In this document: positions 27,014-34,847 of the stretch, piece after piece
Position numbering within the stretch: the stretch's first letter is position 1
How the letters are laid out: each line of letters opens with the position of its first letter
Assembly: GCA_026395795.1 (NCBI GenBank)
Contig: JAPLYB010000043.1
Coordinates: forward strand, 1-45,803
Source: Candidatus Pacearchaeota archaeon
Lineage (GTDB): Archaea; Nanobdellota; Nanobdellia; Pacearchaeales; UBA284
DNA: 45,803 nucleotides
Direction: 5' to 3'
Notes under the pieces: model-generated
Databases searched by the model: none
Told to the model about the DNA's origin: nothing
The model's input: only the letters and a program-made list of their open reading frames with translations
Translations under genes and position numbers: made by a program

Positions 27014-27024
27014 CATTTTTAAAT
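27014..27024 (+). promoter_or_regulatory. TATA box of the Sec61-beta gene
   Basis: ATTTTTAAATT is centred 26 nt before the ATG at 27045. Confidence 0.55.
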
Positions 27025-27044
27025 TAAGAGAGATAACATAAAAC

Positions 27045-27209
27045 ATGGCAGATAATTCATTCCGGATGCCTTCTGGTTCAGGAGGTTTAGTAAGATATTC
27101 TGATGAATACAAAAGCAAGGTGCAGATTAAACCAGTTCATGTTATCATCATAATCACAGTAGTGGTAATTGCAGAGATAATTCTAATATTTGCTGGAAAA
27201 ACAGCATAA
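27045..27209 (+). CDS. Preprotein translocase subunit Sec61-beta (SecG)
   Basis: 54 aa, typical for archaeal Sec61-beta. The N-terminal MPSGSGGLVRYSDEY is the conserved cytosolic motif (P-x-S-G-x-G-L-x-R-[YF]-x-D-E), and residues about 31-50 form a single hydrophobic helix ending in FAGKTA. It is the tail-anchored small subunit of the SecYE-beta channel that exports proteins such as the surface proteins of this window. It is small, but motif, length and promoter distance all agree. Confidence 0.9.
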   Translation: MADNSFRMPSGSGGLVRYSDEYKSKVQIKPVHVIIIITVVVIAEIILIFAGKTA

Positions 27210-27252
27210 TAATCTCTTTGATTTTCGATTAAATTAAGTAAAGTACAACAAT

Positions 27253-27262
27253 CTTTTTATAC
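27253..27262 (+). promoter_or_regulatory. TATA box of the 164-aa gene
   Basis: CTTTTTATAC is centred 25 nt before the ATG at 27283. Confidence 0.5.
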
Positions 27263-27282
27263 TTCTAAGACATAGTCTTTAT

Positions 27283-27777
27283 ATGGAAGTGCAAGAAGGC
27301 TTGGGGGTTAGTGCTAATACGTTAATAGACAGGGCAGATTTAAGTTTGAGAACTGCAGACCATATGGCATATGTTATCTACCCTTTGTTAAAAGATGTAA
27401 AATTGATAAAGAAAGTGATTGAAGACCTGCGTTCCACAGCAACCAATGTCATAAATTCCTTGCTTCTTAATGAATATAATCACAAAAGAATCCCATATTT
27501 AAGAGACAGAGCTCAAAATCTTGAACTTTTTAAAAAGAATTTTTCAAGATTTGGGTTCACACAAGAAGAAATAAAAATCCTCATTATAATCTTAGATCTT
27601 GTAAAAAAAGAAAGAGAGGGTTCATTTGAATTCATAAGAGGAGACAAACTAGTGATAATGTCAAACGGGATGAGGGTCGACACAATAACCCTTGATCAAT
27701 TGAAAATTTACCTAACCTCTCTAAAAATAATAATTCAAAAAGCAAAGAACTATCTGAAAAAAGAAGTAATTTTATAG
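27283..27777 (+). CDS. Unknown helical protein, related to its downstream neighbour
   Basis: 164 aa, without signal peptide or membrane helix. Helices with an A-D-H-M-A-Y-V-x-Y pattern open the protein, and near the end GDKLVIMSNGMRVDTITLDQLKIYL forms a beta hairpin followed by a helix. The next gene has the same layout (A-E-H-L-F-Y-V start; NVAVIAMNGTKEVKVDMEKLKEW end), so the two look like diverged paralogues. I do not recognise a named domain. The TATA box supports the start. Confidence 0.65.
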   Translation: MEVQEGLGVSANTLIDRADLSLRTADHMAYVIYPLLKDVKLIKKVIEDLRSTATNVINSLLLNEYNHKRIPYLRDRAQNLELFKKNFSRFGFTQEEIKILIIILDLVKKEREGSFEFIRGDKLVIMSNGMRVDTITLDQLKIYLTSLKIIIQKAKNYLKKEVIL

Positions 27778-27889
27778 TGATGACTCAAAAATCGATAGGT
27801 ATTTATAGTTTCTGTTGTTATTAATAAATTAAATATTTAGAGTATATGCGTGAATAATAGAAAAGCAGAGGCGAATTCTACAAAAGAAT

Positions 27890-28327
27890 ATGTTAAGTGA
27901 AATTGAGAGAGAGAAAAGAATCGCGGAGCACCTGTTCTATGTCAGTTTAAAGTATACAAAAACAACAGATGTCATTCTTAATCTCCTTAATCGATGGAAA
28001 ACGATGATTGACATATCAATACAATATCTTTTAGAGAAGGCAAAGAAGGCAAAAAAATTCAAAACAGTTTCAGAAGCTCCAAAAGCAAAAGAGATACTTA
28101 TCAGAGAGATTTACAAAAAAAACAAGATAATCATTGAAACAATGGATATTTACAACCTTTTCAGAAAAATGCCTGGTTTAGACAAAATAAGAGAATCAGA
28201 GTTCAGAAAGAATGTAGCAGTAATAGCAATGAACGGGACAAAAGAAGTAAAGGTTGATATGGAAAAATTGAAAGAATGGAACGAGAAGATGAATATCTTT
28301 TTCAATGAAATTAAAAAAATAAAGTGA
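27890..28327 (+). CDS. Unknown helical protein, probable paralogue of the gene at 27283
   Basis: 145 aa, strongly basic and helical (many K and E). It shares with the preceding gene the aromatic HxxYV segment in the first helix and the hairpin VIAMNGTKEVKVDMEKLK near the C-terminus. Upstream, AAATATTTAG near 27832 could be the TATA box, leaving a leader of about 28 nt; GAGGCG at 27868-27873 is too far for a good ribosome-binding site. Function unknown. Confidence 0.6.
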   Translation: MLSEIEREKRIAEHLFYVSLKYTKTTDVILNLLNRWKTMIDISIQYLLEKAKKAKKFKTVSEAPKAKEILIREIYKKNKIIIETMDIYNLFRKMPGLDKIRESEFRKNVAVIAMNGTKEVKVDMEKLKEWNEKMNIFFNEIKKIK

Positions 28328-28386
28328 CAGTTTGATTCTATTCTTTTTTATAATAATCTTTTTATATACAAAAATGTTTGATAAAA

Positions 28387-28815
28387 ATGATTTATTTAGA
28401 AAAACCAAAAGATTTCAATCCTAGATTTGAGATAGTGAGCTGTTTTGTAGAGTTTTCTGGAGAGATTGTTTTACTTTTAAGACAAGACCACAAACCCGAA
28501 GGAAACACCTGGGGGGTTCCTGCCGGGAAATTAGAAGAAAAAGATTTAACACAAGCAGTCTTAAGAGAAATCAGAGAAGAAACGAGTCAGATTATAGATC
28601 CTAAAAAAATTTCATACTTTCAAGCAGTGTATGTTCGATATCCAACTTATGATTTTGTTTATCATATTTTTCATACAAACTTAGAACAAAAACCAGAAAT
28701 TCGGATCAATCCTAAAGAACATAAAGAATACAAATTAGTATCCCCACAAGTAGCTTTGACAATGCCATTGATACAAGACTTAGATGCATGCATAGAATTA
28801 TTCTATAAAACTTAA
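28387..28815 (+). CDS. Nudix hydrolase
   Basis: 142 aa. The Nudix box GKLEEKDLTQAVLREIREET (about residues 46-65) keeps the Gly, the central Glu and R-E-x-x-E-E needed for metal-dependent pyrophosphate hydrolysis, and is preceded by TWGVPAGKLE, typical of the fold. Substrate not predictable. ATG 28387 is chosen over the in-frame TTG at 28378 because TTTATATACA (28361-28370) then lies at leaderless distance. Confidence 0.85.
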   Translation: MIYLEKPKDFNPRFEIVSCFVEFSGEIVLLLRQDHKPEGNTWGVPAGKLEEKDLTQAVLREIREETSQIIDPKKISYFQAVYVRYPTYDFVYHIFHTNLEQKPEIRINPKEHKEYKLVSPQVALTMPLIQDLDACIELFYKT

Positions 28816-28870
28816 TTCTCTCATTTTGTTTCTTAATTTTAAACTTCTTACTCAAGTTCAGTAACAAAAA

Positions 28871-28880
28871 AGTTTAAAAA
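28871..28880 (+). promoter_or_regulatory. TATA box of the MinD-like gene
   Basis: AGTTTAAAAA is centred 26 nt before the ATG at 28902. Confidence 0.55.
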
Positions 28881-28901
28881 TGGGGTATTCTTAAATAATA
28901 C

Positions 28902-29660
28902 ATGGGAAGAGTAATATCAATAATTTCCGGAAAAGGGGGCGTAGGTAAAACAGTGAGTGCAATTAACATCGCTGCTTGTTTTAATAGAGCTAAAAAGAAT
29001 GCGGTGCTAGTTGACTGTAATTTCACAACACCAAATGTCGCTCTAAGTCTTGGCTCTCCAATTGTTCCTGTAACATTAAATCATGTTTTAGCTGGAAAAA
29101 AGAAGATTTACGAAGCAGTTTACAAACATTATTCTGGAACAAAGATAGTTCCTTCTAGTCTTTCTCTAAAAGCATTAAAAAATACAAATCTAGAAAACCT
29201 TCCAAGAGCAATAAGAGACTTGAAAAAACTCTCTGATATTGTAATAATTGATTCTGCTGCAGGATTGGGAAGAGAGGCTATGCTTTCTCTTGAAAATGCA
29301 GATGATGTCGTCATTGTCACAAATGCAGAGATGCCGGCTGTCACAGATGCCCTTAAAACAATCAAACTAGCAGAACAAATGAACAAAAATGTCCTTGGAG
29401 TCATAGTAACTAGAGTTAGAAATGACAACAAAGAACTAAAAATGGAAAATATTGTAAATCTTCTTGAAAAACCAATTCTTGGGATTGTTCCAGAAGATGA
29501 TCATGTTAGAGAGAGTATAATGGTAAGAGATGCTGTTGTTCATACAAAACCTAGAAGCAAGGCAGCTCAAAGCTATGGCAGAATCGCAGCAAAAATAGCA
29601 GGCGAGGATGCAGAAGATTTTGTTTCAAAAAACTTTTTCTCAAGACTTTTCAGACGATAA
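28902..29660 (+). CDS. MinD/ParA-family ATPase
   Basis: 252 aa. The deviant Walker A motif SGKGGVGKTVSAIN (residues 9-22) has the signature lysine. AVLVDCNFTTPNV is the switch I/A' region, DIVIIDSAAGLG is Walker B, and DDVVIVTNAEMPAVTDALKTI follows archaeal MinD. The C-terminus FFSRLFRR is a short amphipathic, basic tail able to bind membrane as in MinD. It likely positions membrane-linked machinery or divides cargo. No MinE or cell-division gene is next to it. Confidence 0.85.
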   Translation: MGRVISIISGKGGVGKTVSAINIAACFNRAKKNAVLVDCNFTTPNVALSLGSPIVPVTLNHVLAGKKKIYEAVYKHYSGTKIVPSSLSLKALKNTNLENLPRAIRDLKKLSDIVIIDSAAGLGREAMLSLENADDVVIVTNAEMPAVTDALKTIKLAEQMNKNVLGVIVTRVRNDNKELKMENIVNLLEKPILGIVPEDDHVRESIMVRDAVVHTKPRSKAAQSYGRIAAKIAGEDAEDFVSKNFFSRLFRR

Positions 29661-29877
29661 AAGTCATGAACAGTTAGTTTTAAAAACCATTTTCTCCTGT
29701 GATTTCTATGAAAAAGCAAACTAAACTAGCGAGGAGTGTTCATCACTCGTATTAATCCTCTTAGCTTTGCTTATAATCCAAAATCTTCTCAATTCATACC
29801 AAACAATTTAAATATAATTGCCGGTTCTATCCTCTTTTTGTGCTTAATCTATGACTATGGTATAACGCTAGAACTAA
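29661..29877. other. Intergenic region between minD-like and LAGLIDADG genes
   Basis: It holds a weak hairpin near 29731-29765 (GAGTG-TTCAT-CACTC). An upstream in-frame GTG at 29736 would extend the next gene by 58 codons, but it lies before that gene's TATA box. Nothing else recognised. Confidence 0.4.
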
Positions 29878-29887
29878 ATATTTATAA
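29878..29887 (+). promoter_or_regulatory. TATA box of the LAGLIDADG gene
   Basis: ATATTTATAA is centred 27 nt before ATG 29910 and decides that start over upstream GTG 29736. Confidence 0.6.
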
Positions 29888-29909
29888 AACCATGGTTCTT
29901 ATAGTTAAA

Positions 29910-31028
29910 ATGGATAAAAGAGTACGATTTTCTGAAGGAAATCAAAAAAAGTTACTTAAATATTTAAAGAAAAAAACGGGATTTGGCTGGAAAGAAATCT
30001 CTAAAAAATTAGAAGTTAACGAAAAAACCCTGGTTAAATCTTATATGTACGAATACTGTGATATTCCTTATAATCTTTTCAAAAAAATTTGTATGATCTT
30101 ATGTGAAAAAGAAGACAACGTTTTGAAAGAATACGGTGGCATTCTAAAAAAAGAAGAATTAATTATCGGAAGAAAAGTTTTTGGTGAGCAAAGAAAAATC
30201 TTAAATTTAATAAATGTAACTTACCCCAATAAAAATTTAAATTTAGATATATCAAACATAAGTTACAGTGGTTCTGATATAAAGAAAAAAGTTAAATTCC
30301 CTACAAGAATCACTAAAGAATTAGCTGAAGAAGTCGGAATGCACTTTGGAGATGGTTTTCTTTCAGCAAGAAAATATGATTACAGATTGAAAGGAAATCC
30401 AAAAAATGAAAGAGAGTATTATTTTAATGTTATAAAACCCTTATTTAAGGGGTTGTATAATATTGACGTCAACTTGAAAGAATTTAAGAGAAGTTTTGGT
30501 TTTGAAATTTACTCAAAAGCTTTGTGGAAATTTAAAGTTAAAACTTTAGGGATAAAACCTGGCAAGAAAGATAGTATAAGATTCCCAGAAATTCTTAAGG
30601 TAAATGATATAAAGATTCTTGGTGCATTTTTGAGAGGTTTGTTTGACACCGATGGTTGTGTTTCATTCAAATCAAAATATAGTTATAAAAATTATTATCC
30701 AACAATTGATCTTGCACTCACCTCAAAAGACTTGATAAAAGATGTTGCTGAGATACTATTTATGTTTGGATTTAATCCCGGTGTTTATTTCAATGAAAAA
30801 TACGGAAGAATATCTATTCGTGGAATTAATGCATTCAAAAGATACGAAAAATTTATAGGATGGAGCAGTCCTAAAAATTTAAATAAAGTAGATGAATGGA
30901 AAAAAAGATATCCAGAGCTAAATAAAAATGGCGAATGTAGCTCAATGGTTAGAGCGTCTGGCTGTGGCCCGGGAGACGGGGGTCCGATTCCCCCCTTTCG
31001 CCCTATAGAAGCAAAAGAGGTAAAATAA
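29910..31028 (+). CDS. LAGLIDADG homing endonuclease reading through tRNA-His
   Basis: 372 aa from ATG 29910. The N-terminal part (about 1-80) resembles a helix-turn-helix (FGWKEISKKLEVNEKTLVKSY). Two LAGLIDADG helices follow: ELAEEVGMHFGDG (about 137-149) and ILGAFLRGLFDTDG (about 236-249), each ending in the catalytic acidic residue, so it is a two-motif, single-chain enzyme. After YPELNKNGE (about residue 341) the frame is simply the translation of the tRNA-His gene and ends at 31028, just before hisS. No stop exists before the tRNA. Either the protein really carries this tail or translation is limited by tRNA processing of the transcript. It appears free-standing, not inside an intron or intein. 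Confidence 0.82.
   Translation: MDKRVRFSEGNQKKLLKYLKKKTGFGWKEISKKLEVNEKTLVKSYMYEYCDIPYNLFKKICMILCEKEDNVLKEYGGILKKEELIIGRKVFGEQRKILNLINVTYPNKNLNLDISNISYSGSDIKKKVKFPTRITKELAEEVGMHFGDGFLSARKYDYRLKGNPKNEREYYFNVIKPLFKGLYNIDVNLKEFKRSFGFEIYSKALWKFKVKTLGIKPGKKDSIRFPEILKVNDIKILGAFLRGLFDTDGCVSFKSKYSYKNYYPTIDLALTSKDLIKDVAEILFMFGFNPGVYFNEKYGRISIRGINAFKRYEKFIGWSSPKNLNKVDEWKKRYPELNKNGECSSMVRASGCGPGDGGPIPPFRPIEAKEVK
30930..31002 (+). tRNA. tRNA-His (GTG)
   Basis: The cloverleaf can be drawn by hand: G-1 opposite C73 (the histidine identity pair), acceptor GCGAATG/CTTTCGC, D-arm GCTC-AATGGTTA-GAGC, anticodon arm TCTGG-CTGTGGC-CCGGG with anticodon GTG, T-arm GGGGG-TCCGATT-CCCCC. CCA is not encoded (CTA follows C73). 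Oddities are a T-T mismatch at 6-67 and C instead of T at position 55. No intron. The gene lies 27 nt before hisS, whose product charges it, and is overlapped in the same sense by the endonuclease frame. Confidence 0.92.
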
Positions 31029-31029
31029 A

Positions 31030-32196
31030 ATGTCAGAAATAAAAGAAACTGTTAAAGGCTTCCGCGACTTCACAGGAGAAGAAGCAATTAAACGAGAGTT
31101 TATCAAACAACTTTTGATTAAAAAGTTCAAGACATATGGATTTCTTCCTGCAGAAACGCCCATAATTGAATTTGAAGAGTTTGTAAAGGGTCAAAATTCT
31201 CAAGATGAAGCAATATCTGATGTTTTCAAACTAAAAGATAAAGGAAACAGAGACCTTGCTCTAAGATATGAGTTTACATTTCAACTAAAAAGAATTGCAC
31301 AAAATCAAAAACTGCCTTTCAAAAGATATCAAATTGGGGAGGTATTCAGAGACGAGCCTGTTTCAGCAAATCGTTTTAGACAATTCACACAATGTGATGT
31401 TGATACAGTTGGATCGACTCTAAGAGAAGAAGCTGAAATCCTAAAGTTAATGTCAGAGATATTCAAAGAATTGAAAATCCCGGCTGAGATTCTAATAAAC
31501 AATAGGAAATTGCTCAATGAAATACTAGATTCTGAAAAAATAAAAGAAAAAGAACAAGTTATTCGAGAGATTGACAAACTAGACAAGCTTTCAGAAGCAG
31601 AAGTCAAAGAAAATTTAAAAAAGTATGGGGCAGAAAAAACCATTGCAATTTTCAAAAAACCAGAGTCTTACTTTTCTAAGTTCAAAGCATATGAAGAAAT
31701 TAAGAAATTAAAAGATTTTTGCAAGTTATTCGATGTGGAAGTCACATTCTCTTCAACGCTTGCCCGCGGGCTGTCATACTACAATTCAAGTGTCTTCGAA
31801 ATAAAACTCAAGGGGATTAAAGAAAGCATTGCTGGTGGAGGTTCTTATCTTTGCAATGGAAACCAAAGCACAGGAATATCATTCAGTTTAGAAAGGCTTA
31901 TCCCGCTTGTTCCTTTAGCTAAATCAGAAACCCAGTCAACAAAGTGTGTTCTAATTTCAATTAATCAAGAAGAAAAGTCAATAGAAACAGCACAGTTATT
32001 AAGAGAATCTGAGATTTCATGTGTAATTCTTGAAAAAATTTCAAAGGCTCTTGAATATGCGAATTCCCAGAGCATCCCTTTTGTTCTTTTTATCGGAGAA
32101 GAAGAGATAAAGAAAAAGAAGTTTAAGTTAAGAGATATGAAATCTGGCAAGGAAGAATTTCTTGGAGAAAAAGAGCTTGTAAAAAAGTTGAGCTAA
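31030..32196 (+). CDS. hisS: Histidyl-tRNA synthetase
   Basis: 388 aa, shorter than the usual 410-430, with a reduced insertion domain. Motif 2 is visible in FKRYQIGEVFRDE and FRQFTQCDVD; the HisRS-specific ARGLSYYNSSVFEI corresponds to the R-G-L-x-Y-Y histidine-binding motif; AGGGSYL replaces the usual GGRYD segment of motif 3. The C-terminal quarter is the anticodon-binding alpha/beta domain. AGAGG at 31016-31020 gives a 9-nt spacing to ATG 31030. Directly downstream of tRNA-His: enzyme and substrate may be made from one transcript. Confidence 0.93.
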   Translation: MSEIKETVKGFRDFTGEEAIKREFIKQLLIKKFKTYGFLPAETPIIEFEEFVKGQNSQDEAISDVFKLKDKGNRDLALRYEFTFQLKRIAQNQKLPFKRYQIGEVFRDEPVSANRFRQFTQCDVDTVGSTLREEAEILKLMSEIFKELKIPAEILINNRKLLNEILDSEKIKEKEQVIREIDKLDKLSEAEVKENLKKYGAEKTIAIFKKPESYFSKFKAYEEIKKLKDFCKLFDVEVTFSSTLARGLSYYNSSVFEIKLKGIKESIAGGGSYLCNGNQSTGISFSLERLIPLVPLAKSETQSTKCVLISINQEEKSIETAQLLRESEISCVILEKISKALEYANSQSIPFVLFIGEEEIKKKKFKLRDMKSGKEEFLGEKELVKKLS

Positions 32197-32199
32197 AAA

Positions 32200-32763
32200 A
32201 TGACCAAATTTTTTATAATTCATGGGGCGTATGGCAATCCAGAAGAAAATTGGTTTCCTTGGCTAAAAGAAGAGTTAGAAAAGCAGGGCGATATTGTTTT
32301 TGTTCCTAAATTTCCAACTCCCGAAAATCAAAGTCTTGAAAATTGGATGAAAGTTCTAAAAGATTATGAAAAGTTTATCGATGAAAACACCATTTTTGTT
32401 GGACACAGCATAGGTGTTGCATTTATTTTGAACATTTTAGAGAAATCAAACAAGAAGGTTAAAGCGTGCTTCTTTATTTCTGGATTTTTAAGTTTATTAG
32501 GAAACTCTGTTTTTGATAAAATAAATAAGACATTTATTGACAAAGGGTTTAATTGGAAAAAGATAAAAAACAACTGCAATAAGTTTTACATTTTTCATTC
32601 AGACAACGACCCCTATGTGCCTTTGAAAAAAGCTGAGAATCTTACTAATAAACTTGGAACAAAAGTAATTATTGTCAAAAATGCAGGACATTTTAATGAA
32701 GCTGCAGGATATAAAAAATTTGATTTACTTCTTGATTATATTAAAAAAGAAACAAATTTATAA
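32200..32763 (+). CDS. RBBP9/YdeN-like alpha/beta serine hydrolase
   Basis: 187 aa, the family length. FFIIHGAYGNPEENWFPWL opens the fold with the oxyanion loop, VGHSIGVAF holds the nucleophile Ser (G-H-S-x-G), HSDNDPYVP the acid and NAGHFN the catalytic His, so the triad is complete. Substrate unknown; such proteins are small intracellular esterases. It starts 3 nt after hisS ends, so it is in the same operon. Its stop codon lies within the TATA box (TTTATAAA, 32757-32764) of the following unit. Confidence 0.82.
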   Translation: MTKFFIIHGAYGNPEENWFPWLKEELEKQGDIVFVPKFPTPENQSLENWMKVLKDYEKFIDENTIFVGHSIGVAFILNILEKSNKKVKACFFISGFLSLLGNSVFDKINKTFIDKGFNWKKIKNNCNKFYIFHSDNDPYVPLKKAENLTNKLGTKVIIVKNAGHFNEAAGYKKFDLLLDYIKKETNL

Positions 32764-32764
32764 A
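32757..32764 (+). promoter_or_regulatory. TATA box over the hydrolase stop codon
   Basis: TTTATAAA is centred 25 nt before the ATG at 32786 that opens the hairpin-element leader frame, and 131 nt before the phosphohexomutase ATG. Confidence 0.55.
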
Positions 32765-32784
32765 GAAACTGCGCTCTTTCATTT

Positions 32785-32896
32785 CATGGCAAAAACAGAT
32801 AGTTTTTGGCACCCTAAAAAATCAGAAGATTTTTGGGGCACAGAAAATCCGCAAATTTTCAAGTGTGCCAAAAACCCGGAGGTTTTTTAGCATGGC
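32785..32896 (+). repeat. Four-unit hairpin element (copy C) at a start codon
   Basis: Four stems start at 32791, 32817, 32843 and 32870 (26-27 bp apart): AAAAAC/GTTTTT, AAAAATC/GATTTTT, GAAAAT/ATTTTC and AAAAACC/GGTTTTT. Linkers are GGCACCC, GGGGCACA and AAGTGTGCC. CATGGC occurs on both edges (32785-32790 and 32891-32896), like a target-site duplication that includes the start codon of the downstream gene. Sequence differs between units while pairing is kept. Confidence 0.8.
32786..32890 (+). CDS. Possible leader peptide (34 aa) encoded by hairpin element C
   Basis: ATG 32786 lies 25 nt after a TATA box and opens 34 codons, one K-x-x-x-F-like motif per hairpin (KTDSFWHPK, KSEDFWGTE, NPQIFKCAK, NPEVF). 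Its TAG ends one base before the ATG of the phosphohexomutase. It could be translated as a leader and couple to the gene, or simply be what the inserted element looks like in this frame. No function is claimed. Confidence 0.4.
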   Translation: MAKTDSFWHPKKSEDFWGTENPQIFKCAKNPEVF

Positions 32897-34256
32897 GCTT
32901 GTTGAATCATTTTCAGGCACGAGAGGAATTTATGGAACAGAGCTGACAGAAGAAGATATAAGAAAATATGCTCTTGTCTATCTAGAGTTTCTAAAAAAAA
33001 GAAGTCCAGATAAAAGTGAAAATAAAATAACAGTTGTAATAGGAAGAGACACGAGGCCTTCAGGAAAAGCGATTTTGAACACTTTTCTCAGATACTTAGA
33101 TTGCAATATTATAGAATTAGACATACTTCCAACACCAATTATCGAAAACGCTGTTCGAGAATTTCAAGCAGATGGCGGGATAATAATTTCTGGCTCGCAC
33201 AATGAACCAGAGTACAATGGGATTAAATTGCTTGACAAAGATGGCGCAATTCTTCGTCCGAAAGATATTGATTTTGTAATCAAGAGAGTTCATGAGGGTA
33301 ATTTTGAAAATAATGAAAACAGGAAAGAGAAGGGCATTATTAATAAAAAAAGAGAAGCAATACAATCATACAAAAAACTTTTGAAAGAGATTCTAAAAAC
33401 GAATAATATCAACAGTTCAAAAATTCTTGTTGATCCAGATGGCGGAGCAGGCATTTCAAGCAAGGACATATTTGATGAATTTGGAATAAATGCTAGTTAC
33501 ATAAACATAAAACCAATGGAATTCAATAGACTTATCGAACCCAATGAGTCTTCCTTAAAATATCTTGAAAAAGAAATAAAGAAACAAGGTTGTGATTTTG
33601 CAATAGGTTTTGATTGTGATGCAGACCGAGTTGAAGTTCTGTTAAATGATGGAACTCTTGTATCTGGAAATCATATTCTTGCATTGATTGTTGAAGAGAT
33701 TATATCAAATTCAAAAGAGAAAACAGTTATTGTAAACGATGCAACAAGTTATGTTGTAAAAGAGGTTACAGAAAGAAACCAAGGCACATTTAAAGAAGTG
33801 GAAGTAGGAGAAATAAATGTTGTTGATGAAATGTTAAATTCAAATTCTCTTATTTCCGGAGAGGGGTCAAATGGCGGAGTTATTATCTTTCCAACAAGAT
33901 GCAGAGATGGAATCCTAACAATATTGTTTTTATTGAAAATAATTTCTGAAAAAAACAAATCATTAAAAGAACTTATCAAAGGACTGCCAGAATATTATTA
34001 TATAAAAGAGAAAGTGAAGATAAAAGAAGATTTTTTAAAAACGAGAAATAAGATTAAATCTTACTACAAAAACAAAGATTTTAAGATTCAAGAAACAGGA
34101 GATGAAACAGGCGGATTGAAAGCATTAAAGGAGAATTCATGGGTTTGGTTCAGACAATCTAAAACAGAAGATAAAATACTGAGGGTTATAATTGATTCTA
34201 AAGATAAAGATACTGCTGAAGAACTCTTAAAAGAAGCAAAAAAGTTAGTAGAATAA
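32892..34256 (+). CDS. Phosphomannomutase / phosphoglucosamine mutase family
   Basis: 454 aa, full length. The four family loops are present: IISGSHNEPEYNG with the phosphorylated Ser, FDCDADRVEV as the magnesium loop (D-x-D-x-D-R), GEGSNGGVIF as sugar-binding loop and FRQSKTEDKILRV as phosphate-binding loop. It isomerises hexose-1-P/6-P, feeding sugar nucleotides for surface glycans, which fits the glycoprotein locus. ATG 32892 is preferred over GTG 32865, whose extension is hairpin-element sequence. The last hairpin overlaps this start codon. Confidence 0.87.
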   Translation: MALVESFSGTRGIYGTELTEEDIRKYALVYLEFLKKRSPDKSENKITVVIGRDTRPSGKAILNTFLRYLDCNIIELDILPTPIIENAVREFQADGGIIISGSHNEPEYNGIKLLDKDGAILRPKDIDFVIKRVHEGNFENNENRKEKGIINKKREAIQSYKKLLKEILKTNNINSSKILVDPDGGAGISSKDIFDEFGINASYINIKPMEFNRLIEPNESSLKYLEKEIKKQGCDFAIGFDCDADRVEVLLNDGTLVSGNHILALIVEEIISNSKEKTVIVNDATSYVVKEVTERNQGTFKEVEVGEINVVDEMLNSNSLISGEGSNGGVIIFPTRCRDGILTILFLLKIISEKNKSLKELIKGLPEYYYIKEKVKIKEDFLKTRNKIKSYYKNKDFKIQETGDETGGLKALKENSWVWFRQSKTEDKILRVIIDSKDKDTAEELLKEAKKLVE

Positions 34257-34405
34257 AGATGCTTTATAATTTGTTAAAGAACAACATCGCAAAAAGGTTT
34301 TAATTGATATCATAAAAAAGAGATAATAAGATGTCTCCAGAAATAACTTCGAGAATAATCCATACCAATTCAATTAATTTTAATATAATTTATATAACTT
34401 ATATT
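34257..34405. other. Convergent intergenic region
   Basis: A/T-rich spacer between two genes that end here from opposite sides. No RNA gene or repeat seen. Confidence 0.4.
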
Positions 34406-34846
34406 TTATCTTAGTTTTGCCAAAACAACAAGCGATGTGACTATTCCTATCAACGGCCCCATTACAAAACCATGCGGAGTGAACAGCAACGCTAAAACAC
34501 TGAACGCCAAAACAAAGACGCTTGCTTGTCTAAGGTCTATTCTCATGAAAGCAGAAGAAATTAACATCGCCAATCCTATGACCATATCAAGAACACCAAG
34601 CAAACTCACAAAGCTAGATGTGGGAAGTGCTGAAAAACCTCCAACTTGTTCTGGGAATATTACAAACAAGATAGATGCAATCAAAACAATCACACTAGCA
34701 ACGATGTTCAATGTGTAAGCTGTTGGGTAAAAACTGTCTACCACTCTTTTTTCTGGATTCTTTATTGAAGACATTGGCTTCACTACACTCTCTCTGTCTA
34801 CTCTAGATTTAGATTTAGCATTAAACCTCTTTTTCTTTTTTGCCAT
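34406..34846 (-). CDS. Unknown four-helix membrane protein
   Basis: 146 aa. A basic N-terminal tail (MAKKKKRFNAKSKSR, about residues 1-40) is followed by about four hydrophobic helices (about 46-64, 75-97, 101-119, 124-143) with short loops. No family recognised. Its ATG is preceded, after 2 nt, by the stop codon of a 35-codon frame inside hairpin element E; the only TATA box at a sensible distance lies upstream of that frame, so the mRNA probably begins there. Confidence 0.65.
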   Translation of the reverse strand: MAKKKKRFNAKSKSRVDRESVVKPMSSIKNPEKRVVDSFYPTAYTLNIVASVIVLIASILFVIFPEQVGGFSALPTSSFVSLLGVLDMVIGLAMLISSAFMRIDLRQASVFVLAFSVLALLFTPHGFVMGPLIGIVTSLVVLAKLR

Positions 34847-34847
34847 G

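Noticed and set aside
29731-29765. Hairpin GAGTG-TTCAT-CACTC as another copy of the hairpin family
   Set aside because: Only one short stem, no A-rich/T-rich arms, no typical linkers, and no K/E-x-x-x-F frame.
29736-29909. GTG start that would add 58 codons to the LAGLIDADG protein
   Set aside because: It lies upstream of the TATA box at 29878-29887; ATG 29910 is at the leaderless distance.
32672-32890. 72-codon frame overlapping the end of the hydrolase
   Set aside because: Its first half is an out-of-frame shadow of the hydrolase; only the part from ATG 32786 has promoter support, listed as a possible leader.
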